Of a DNA stretch of 11,081 bases, positions 6,451 to 11,081 are shown one piece after another; within the stretch, counting starts at the first letter, position 1; each line of letters starts with the position of its first letter. A program made the translations under genes and the position numbers. The stretch comes from JBFWUM01 sp050247255 (GTDB lineage: Bacteria; Acidobacteriota; Vicinamibacteria; Vicinamibacterales; UBA2999), in NCBI GenBank assembly GCA_050247255.1, contig JBFWUM010000082.1:1-11081 (forward strand), read 5' to 3'. The notes below the pieces were generated by a model. The model saw nothing but the letters and a program-made list of their open reading frames with translations, did no database searches and was not told the DNA's origin.

Positions 6451-8691
6451 ATGACCATTACCTCCCTCTACCGCGATTTCGCCGACGGCCGCGTGAGCCG
6501 GCGTGACTTCATGCGGCAGGCCGCCGCGCTCGGCATAGCCGGCGCCGCGGCATCGGCGCTCGGGTCGCTTGCCGCCAACCCGGCGTCGGCTGCCGGGCTC
6601 GCCGCGCAGGCCGCCAACGCTGCCGGCACGCAGAAGCTCGCGCTCGATCTCGCCGAGTGGAGCTACATGTGGGTCAACGTGAAGCGCGCCGATACCGCGC
6701 GCGGCAGCTACGTGGGCGGCCAGCAGATGTACGTCGAGTACATGGTGCCGTCGCGCGTGACCAAGCCTTTCGCGGTGGTGTTCGTCCACGGCGGCGGCGG
6801 CCAGGGGCTCGACTGGATGGGGACCCCCGACGGCCGCCCCGGCTGGTTCCAGTACATGGTTGCCGAGGGCTACCGCACCTACGTGGTCGATCGCCCCGGC
6901 CACGGCCGGTCGCCGATCCATCCCGCGTTGCACGGCGGCCTCCCGGCGCGCACGGGAACGATGGAAGGGCTGCAGGGGAACTTCATCCCGCCGGCGCCGA
7001 CCAACACCGACAAGTACCGCCGCAACCACACGCAGTGGCCAGGACCGGGACAGATCGGCGGTGAAGACGTCGCCCAGTTCCTCGCCTCCCAGGGCGGCAG
7101 CTACGTGCAGCAGGCGCCGCAAGGCGGCGGACAGGGCCGCGGGCGGCAGGGTGGCCCCGGCGGCGCCAACGCCGCGCCGGTCCCCGCGAACATGCAGCCG
7201 CCCGGGCTGCCGAACCTCGCTCACGCCGCGTGGCGCGAGGCGGGCGCGGAACTGCTCGACAGGATCGGCCCGGCGATCATCATCACGCACTCGGCCGGCG
7301 GCCCGTTCGGGCTGCTCGTTGCCGAAGCGCGGCCGGCACTGGTGAAGTCGACGGTGATCGTCGAAGGCGCCGGCACCGGGTTCGGCGGCGGCAATCGCTG
7401 GGGGCTCTCGACGATTCCGGTCACCTGGGATCCGCCGGTGTCGGATCCGTCGGAAATCAAGACCGTGCTCACGCCCAGCGGCGAGGAAGACATCGCGCCC
7501 TACTTCCTGCAGGCGGCGCCGGCCCGCCGGCTGCCGAACCTGAAGGACGTCAAGGTGCTCACCGTGACCGCGCCGGCGTCGACCGCTGCGCCCGGCAACC
7601 CCGGGCAGGTCGCCTTCCTCAAGCAGGCCGGCGTGTTTGCCGAGGAGTACCGCCTGTCGCAGCGCGGACTCCAGGGCAACAGCCACATGATGATGGTGGA
7701 GAAGAACAACCGCGAGGTGCTCCAGCCCATTCTCGAGTGGCTCGATCGGAACGTGAACACCGGCCGCGCGCCGGCCGTGCGCAAGCGCGGCACCGACTCC
7801 ACCGCGATGCGCCTGGCCAACAGCGGTTACTTCTGGGTCGGCGCCGAGCCGAAGAAGACCGACTACGGCACCATCGTCGCCGGCCAGATGTACGTGCAGT
7901 ACATGATCCCCGCGGAGATCCGGCATCCGTATCCCGTGGTGCTGGTGCACGGCGGCGGCGGGCAGGGGACCGACTACATGGGGCTCGACGGCAACGCGAG
8001 CTGGGCGCAGTACTACGTGCAGGCCGGCTACTCGACCTACATCGTCGATCGCCCGGGGCACGGACGTTCTCCCTTCCATCCGCACGCAATCGGCGAGATG
8101 GGCCCGCTGCCGACCTACGACTTCGCGTCGCAACAGTTCCGCCGCGCGGCAACCGCCACGCCGAAGCGCTGGCCGGGCAGCGGGCTGCCCGGGGATCCGG
8201 CGCTCGACCAGTTCATGGCGGGGCAGAACGCGTCGATGCGCGACGCCGCGCTCGCGCAGCAGCTGTGGCGCAGCCGCGGTGCCATGCTGCTGGATCGCAT
8301 CGGGCCGGCGATCATCCAGACCCACTCGGCTGGTGGCCCGTTCGGCTGGCTCACGGCCGACGAGCGCCCGAACCTGGTGAAGGCGGTGATCTGCTTCGAG
8401 GGGGCGGGCGATCCGCTGGTGCGCTTCGGCGCGGACGCGCCGGCGACCACCCTGCCGAACCTCAAGGGCATCCCCGTGCTCTACTTCGTCGCTGACAACT
8501 CGGGGCTCGACTTCGGCCAGCCGATCGTCGATGCGCTGAAGCAGTCGGGCGCGGCCGCGGAGTACCTCAACCTGCGTGACCGCGGCATTCGCGGCAACAG
8601 CCACTTCGCGATGGTCGAGAGCAACCGCAAGGAAGTCTTCGACGTGTTCCGCGGGTGGGTGGAGGAGAAGGTGGAAGGGGGAAGGGGTTAG
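6451..8691 (+). CDS. Tat-exported double-domain alpha/beta hydrolase, Esterase 713-like (copy 2)
   Basis: The 746-residue product is a full-length paralogue of the hydrolase at 3187-5490, with the same order: a Tat signal (SRRDFMRQA, Arg17-Arg18), domain A (about 62-440) and domain B (about 448-740). Triads appear intact in both: Ser281/Glu305/His412 (THSAGG, VEGAG, GNSHMMM) and Ser626/Glu650/His718 (THSAGG, FEGAG, GNSHFAM). Near-identical blocks shared with copy 1 include AEWSYMWVNVKR, GGQQMYVEYM and VDRPGHGRSP. The Gly/Pro-rich insert in domain A is present (about 222-252) but differs in length and sequence. The ATG at 6451 follows GGGGA (6441-6445) at 5 bases. It lies 41 bp after the MBL gene, so it is probably the third gene of the operon. 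The last codons (ending EGGRG) are made by a heptamer repeat array that runs past the stop, so the original C-terminus may have been altered. Confidence 0.9.
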   Translation: MTITSLYRDFADGRVSRRDFMRQAAALGIAGAAASALGSLAANPASAAGLAAQAANAAGTQKLALDLAEWSYMWVNVKRADTARGSYVGGQQMYVEYMVPSRVTKPFAVVFVHGGGGQGLDWMGTPDGRPGWFQYMVAEGYRTYVVDRPGHGRSPIHPALHGGLPARTGTMEGLQGNFIPPAPTNTDKYRRNHTQWPGPGQIGGEDVAQFLASQGGSYVQQAPQGGGQGRGRQGGPGGANAAPVPANMQPPGLPNLAHAAWREAGAELLDRIGPAIIITHSAGGPFGLLVAEARPALVKSTVIVEGAGTGFGGGNRWGLSTIPVTWDPPVSDPSEIKTVLTPSGEEDIAPYFLQAAPARRLPNLKDVKVLTVTAPASTAAPGNPGQVAFLKQAGVFAEEYRLSQRGLQGNSHMMMVEKNNREVLQPILEWLDRNVNTGRAPAVRKRGTDSTAMRLANSGYFWVGAEPKKTDYGTIVAGQMYVQYMIPAEIRHPYPVVLVHGGGGQGTDYMGLDGNASWAQYYVQAGYSTYIVDRPGHGRSPFHPHAIGEMGPLPTYDFASQQFRRAATATPKRWPGSGLPGDPALDQFMAGQNASMRDAALAQQLWRSRGAMLLDRIGPAIIQTHSAGGPFGWLTADERPNLVKAVICFEGAGDPLVRFGADAPATTLPNLKGIPVLYFVADNSGLDFGQPIVDALKQSGAAAEYLNLRDRGIRGNSHFAMVESNRKEVFDVFRGWVEEKVEGGRG

Positions 8692-8703
8692 GGGGAAGGG
8701 CTG
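8674..8703. repeat. GAAGGGG heptamer array, copy 1 of a 30-bp inverted pair
   Basis: From 8674 the sequence reads as four 7-base units of GAAGGGG type (GAAGGGG twice, TTAGGGG, GAAGGGC), with a degenerate unit GAAGGTG just before (8667-8673). The 30 bases 8674-8703 are exactly the reverse complement of 10278-10307. The array encodes the last codons and stop of the hydrolase ending at 8691. Confidence 0.85.
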
Positions 8704-8712
8704 CCTCAGGCC

Positions 8713-9561
8713 TCAGGGTGTAGGCGGCAGGGACAGGAACGAGTCGAGCGCGGCGTTGAACGCTGCCGGTGCATCGAGGTTCACGAGGTGGCCGGCACCG
8801 GGAATCACGATGCGCCGCGCGCCACGGATGCCATCCGCAATCATTTCAGCAATTTGGTGAATGTGCGGTTGATCGTCTGCGCCCACGACCACGAGTACCG
8901 GGCAGGTAACCTCGGATAGCCGGCCGACGGCTGGCGGAGAGAGCGGCTGTTCCAACCGTTTCGATGTCCAGAGCCCCGCGTTGCCCATGACCATCGATTT
9001 CACCGCGGTGTCAGCGGCGCGGTCACCCTTCAACGCCATGAGCGGCGTATCGAGCCACAGACTTGCCGCCTCCACAGCATCGCCCGCAGCGGCCGCGTCG
9101 AACACCGGCTGCAGCCAGCCCAACGCCGGCCCCCGATAACCTCCCAATCCCGGCGCTGCCAGTACCAGCCTGCTGACCCGTGCGGGGTGCGCCAGGGCGA
9201 GATTGATTGCGAGTTCAGATCCAGCGGACAGCCCCACCAGCGTTGCCCGTTCGATCCCCGCCGCGTCAAGCACACTCAGAAGATCCGCATAGCCCGTGTA
9301 CGGACCGCCGATGGGGGCGGAATGCCCATGACCACGCAGGTCGGAGCGCACCACGTGATAGCGTGCGGAGAACGCGTCGCTCTGCCCGTCCCACATGCGC
9401 CGATCGAGGCTGAAGCCGTGAACGAAGACAATCGGCTCGCCGGTACCGGAGATGTCATAGGCGATTCCCGTCGCCGACACACCGGTTTGCACCTGCGCCC
9501 AACTCACCGTCGACGTGGCAACGAGCATGACGCAGAGCCACCCCAGACGAGGGCTGTTCAC
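8713..9561 (-). CDS. Exported single-domain alpha/beta hydrolase
   Basis: The 282-residue product has an N-terminal signal peptide (MNSPRLGWLCVMLVATSTVS, cleavage near WAQ, residue 23) and one standard alpha/beta-hydrolase domain. Visible motifs are the oxyanion HGFS (48-51), DLRGHGHS (74-81), the nucleophile elbow GLSAG (Ser112), the acid in GADD (Asp230 likely) and the late His in GAGHLVNLD (His258). It resembles the broad hydrolase/haloperoxidase-like family (Pfam Abhydrolase_1/6) and is not close to the double hydrolases upstream. A small ester or lactone substrate outside the cytoplasm is likely but unidentified. The GTG start at 9561 overlaps the stop of the HTH-VOC gene as GTGA, so translation is probably coupled. 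In-frame starts further upstream exist, but they would bury the signal peptide. It converges with the operon from the left, leaving only 21 bp between stops. Confidence 0.88.
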   Translation of the reverse strand: MNSPRLGWLCVMLVATSTVSWAQVQTGVSATGIAYDISGTGEPIVFVHGFSLDRRMWDGQSDAFSARYHVVRSDLRGHGHSAPIGGPYTGYADLLSVLDAAGIERATLVGLSAGSELAINLALAHPARVSRLVLAAPGLGGYRGPALGWLQPVFDAAAAGDAVEAASLWLDTPLMALKGDRAADTAVKSMVMGNAGLWTSKRLEQPLSPPAVGRLSEVTCPVLVVVGADDQPHIHQIAEMIADGIRGARRIVIPGAGHLVNLDAPAAFNAALDSFLSLPPTP

Positions 9562-10187
9562 GGCGTGACCTGACTCATGAGGGCCAGCAGCTTGCCATCG
9601 ACGTCCTCGAAGAACACCATCCATTCCTCCGTCCCGGTGGCATGGCGATGGATCATGTGCGGGGCGCCCTTGAACGTGACGCCGCGCTCCTGGAGGGCGC
9701 GGTACGACCCGTCGATGTCACCGGTGCGGAAGTAGAGGATCGAGTCGCCCGGGTCCTGGCCGCCTTCCTTCTCGCCGGCCGAGAGGAACAGGCGCACGCC
9801 GTGGCAGTCGAAGAAGGCGAGGTTGCCGAAGGTAAACAGGTGCGGCAGGCCGAGCACGTCGCGATACCACGCGACGCCCGCGTCGATGTCGCGTACCTGC
9901 CGTGAGATCTGCCCGATCGGCCCGAGGCCGGCGGTTGGAGCAGCCATCGCGTGTCCCCCTGAGTTCAACGCACTGTCGACAGGCGCGCCGGCCCAGTGGC
10001 GCAGCTCCGCCTTCGTGGTGAGTCCGAGTTTTCCGATGGCGTTGGCGACGTGATACTTGACGGCGTCGAGGCTGACGCCAAATCGCCTGCGAATCTGCCC
10101 GTTGGAGAGCCCGTGGCGCACGGCGTTGACGACGCGCCATTCGGCTGGCGTGAGTTGATCAGGGTGCCGCGGCCGGCCTCGTCCCAT
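9558..10187 (-). CDS. LuxR-type HTH fused to VOC (glyoxalase/bleomycin-fold) domain
   Basis: The product has 209 residues. Residues about 12-66 are a LuxR/GerE-type helix-turn-helix (LTPAEWRVVNAVRHGLSNGQ, then VSLDAVKYHVANAIGKLGL). Residues about 88-206 are a VOC domain (VRDIDAGVAWYRDVLGLP; ILYFRTGDIDGSYRALQERG; FFEDVDGKLLALMSQV). There is no receiver or other sensor domain. The four usual VOC metal-ligand positions look mostly non-ligating (for example Gln93, and Ala202 where Glu is common), so it may bind a ligand rather than catalyse. A one-protein ligand-responsive regulator is inferred. The gene overlaps the hydrolase at 8713-9561 by GTGA and probably controls or co-acts with it. ATG at 10187 has no clear Shine-Dalgarno. 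Met81 (ATG at 9947-9945) has a good one, so a VOC-only product is possible. Confidence 0.88.
   Translation of the reverse strand: MGRGRPRHPDQLTPAEWRVVNAVRHGLSNGQIRRRFGVSLDAVKYHVANAIGKLGLTTKAELRHWAGAPVDSALNSGGHAMAAPTAGLGPIGQISRQVRDIDAGVAWYRDVLGLPHLFTFGNLAFFDCHGVRLFLSAGEKEGGQDPGDSILYFRTGDIDGSYRALQERGVTFKGAPHMIHRHATGTEEWMVFFEDVDGKLLALMSQVTP
9955..9960 (-). promoter_or_regulatory. Internal Shine-Dalgarno before Met81 of the HTH-VOC gene
   Basis: On the minus strand AGGGGG stands 7 bases before an in-frame ATG (9947-9945), exactly at the HTH-VOC junction. The gene's first ATG at 10187 has no comparable site. This could allow separate translation of the VOC domain, or be the relic of a formerly free VOC gene. 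Confidence 0.45.
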
Positions 10188-10198
10188 CGGTGGCCCGG

Positions 10199-10204
10199 AT
10201 TGTA
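10199..10204 (-). promoter_or_regulatory. Candidate -10 box for the HTH-VOC gene
   Basis: TACAAT on the minus strand lies 11 bases before the ATG at 10187. No good -35 is seen at 16-18 bases. If used, transcription would begin only a few bases before the ATG, giving a nearly leaderless mRNA, which would fit the lack of a Shine-Dalgarno there. Confidence 0.3.
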
Positions 10205-10240
10205 GCGGCAGGATGGAGCGGATTACCCTCCCCCAGCCAG

Positions 10241-10275
10241 TTCCTGGTTCCTAGTGCCTGGTGCCTGGTGCCTGG
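10241..10275. repeat. Tandem TGCCTGG heptamer array
   Basis: Five consecutive 7-base units: TTCCTGG, TTCCTAG, then TGCCTGG three times. The array fills part of the gap between the HTH-VOC start and the DUF4159 stop and ends two bases before the second GAAGGGG-type array. No promoter or coding role is apparent. Confidence 0.8.
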
Positions 10276-10277
10276 CC

Positions 10278-10307
10278 CAGCCCTTCCCCCTAACCCCTTC
10301 CCCCTTC
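10278..10307. repeat. GAAGGGG heptamer array, copy 2 of a 30-bp inverted pair
   Basis: This is the exact reverse complement of 8674-8703. On the minus strand it begins inside the stop codon of the DUF4159 gene (10306-10308). Relative to transcription, both copies therefore have the same orientation and sit at a gene's 3' end. Confidence 0.85.
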
Positions 10308-11081
10308 AGTGCGTGAGCGCATACAAAACGGCATTGATGCCGAACGCATATCCCCTCGGGCCAAACGCATAGAAGTACGACGGATCCTCCCCCTCGCGCT
10401 CCCAGGAGTCGGCGATGTCGGTGTTGTGCGTCGACATCACCATGATGTTGCCCTTGGCGTCGAGGATGCCCTTGAACTGCGGCACGGCGCTGTCGGCCCC
10501 CTGCTCGGAGGTGCCGCCGCCGCTGCGCAGGAAGAAGCCGATGTTCGGGATCTGCGGGATCTCGGTCACCTCGAACTGCGAGCTGAACACCGGATGCGAG
10601 AGCGGGATGTCGACGATCGGGTACTCGTTGGGCGGCAGCACCTTGCTGATCTGCGACTCCCAGCTGGCCCACTGGAACGATCCCCACGAATCGTCGGTCC
10701 AGATCATCCCGCCCTTCAGCAGGAACTCGCGCAGCCGTTCCGCGTCCCGCTCGGAGAACTGCGCGGCGCCCGGCGCCGACAGGACCACCAGCGGGCACTG
10801 AAACAGCTCGTCGCTGTCCACCGGGACGAGCAGGTGGTTCGGGTCGCCGCCGGGCTGCTTGCTGACGTTCAGGCGCGTCAGTTCCGACAGGCGGATCGAC
10901 AGGTTGATGTCGGCGTTCGGGTAGTCCGTCGACCAGCCGCCGCCCCCGCCGCGGAAGCCGAAGCCGCTGCGGTAGACGAGGCGGCAGTAGTGAAACTTGC
11001 CGTCGAAGTCCGTCGGCGCCGCCACCTCGACGCCGCGGAAGCCACCTCGGCCGAACAGCCCGCCGCGCCCGAACTGCGCCT
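10306..11081 (-). CDS. DUF4159 domain protein (5' end off window)
   Basis: The frame is open from the right edge of the window to the TGA at 10306-10308, about 257 codons. The GTG at 11025 is internal: the frame continues upstream as AQFGRGGLFGRGGFRGVE, a Gly/Arg/Phe-rich stretch that looks like the start of a mature exported protein, so the signal peptide is probably just outside. DUF4159 features are clear: FDGKFHYCRLVYRS, then WSTDYPNADINLSIRLSELT, LKGGMIWTDDSWG, PLSHPVF, GILDAKGNIMVMSTHNTD and YAFGINAVLYALTH at the C-terminus. The fold is thought to resemble class I glutamine amidotransferase/ThuA-like domains, but the function is unknown. In other bacteria DUF4159 genes occur near MoxR/DUF58/VWA genes; whether that is so here lies beyond the window. 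The neighbouring HTH-VOC gene is on the same strand but 118 bp away, with repeats between. Confidence 0.9.
   Translation of the reverse strand, partial: AQFGRGGLFGRGGFRGVEVAAPTDFDGKFHYCRLVYRSGFGFRGGGGGWSTDYPNADINLSIRLSELTRLNVSKQPGGDPNHLLVPVDSDELFQCPLVVLSAPGAAQFSERDAERLREFLLKGGMIWTDDSWGSFQWASWESQISKVLPPNEYPIVDIPLSHPVFSSQFEVTEIPQIPNIGFFLRSGGGTSEQGADSAVPQFKGILDAKGNIMVMSTHNTDIADSWEREGEDPSYFYAFGPRGYAFGINAVLYALTH

Noticed and set aside
6379..8604. Minus-strand open frame of 741 codons over the second double hydrolase
   Set aside because: Antisense shadow of a gene with complete catalytic motifs; the product has no recognisable domain.
8713..9624. Longer start for the single-domain hydrolase at 9624
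   Set aside because: It would put 21 extra residues before a good signal peptide; the GTG at 9561 overlaps the upstream stop as GTGA and fits better.
8674..10307. The segment between the inverted 30-bp repeats as a transposon
   Set aside because: No transposase, and the genes inside are a regulator and a hydrolase. The repeats are heptamer arrays and do not look like terminal inverted repeats. No target-site duplication is seen.
10306..11025. DUF4159 gene starting at GTG 11025
   Set aside because: The same frame stays open to the window edge and encodes an AQFGRGG-type mature N-terminus, so the real start is outside.

Overview
The window is GC-rich, densely coding DNA with no RNA genes, phage or insertion-sequence genes. 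The protein families (a DUF5916 surface protein with a CBM9-like domain, YceI, Tat-exported hydrolases, DUF4159, a LuxR-type HTH fused to a VOC domain) and the short 7-base tandem repeats at gene ends suggest a soil-type Acidobacteriota, perhaps Vicinamibacteria. That placement rests on family content only and is inference.

Layout. (1) Bases 1-3029 hold three minus-strand genes: a 3'-truncated DUF5916/CBM9-like exported protein, an exported protein of unknown function, and a cytoplasmic YceI-family protein. A strong hairpin separates the first two; the second and third overlap. (2) Bases 3030-3186 are a divergent promoter region. (3) Bases 3187-8691 hold a three-gene plus-strand block: a double-domain alpha/beta hydrolase of the Esterase 713 type, a metallo-beta-lactamase-fold hydrolase, and a second double-domain hydrolase paralogous to the first. 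All three carry twin-arginine signals. The first two genes overlap by 8 bp and the third follows 41 bp later, so they probably form one operon. (4) Bases 8713-10187 hold a minus-strand pair joined by a GTGA stop/start overlap: an HTH-VOC fusion protein, then an exported single-domain alpha/beta hydrolase. (5) Bases 10306-11081 hold the minus-strand 3' part of a DUF4159 protein that runs off the window.

The operon looks like an exported hydrolytic module: four Esterase 713-like catalytic domains in two proteins, plus one zinc hydrolase, all sent folded to the periplasm, where they may act on related esters or lactones. The substrate cannot be read from the sequence. The HTH-VOC protein could be a one-protein ligand sensor and DNA-binding regulator for its coupled hydrolase gene.

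Two copies of a 30-bp GAAGGGG-type heptamer array lie in inverted orientation at the 3' ends of the second double hydrolase and the DUF4159 gene. A second, different heptamer array adjoins one of them. The most notable observations are the doubled esterases around a metallohydrolase, the HTH-VOC fusion with a well-formed ribosome-binding site inside it, and the heptamer repeats.
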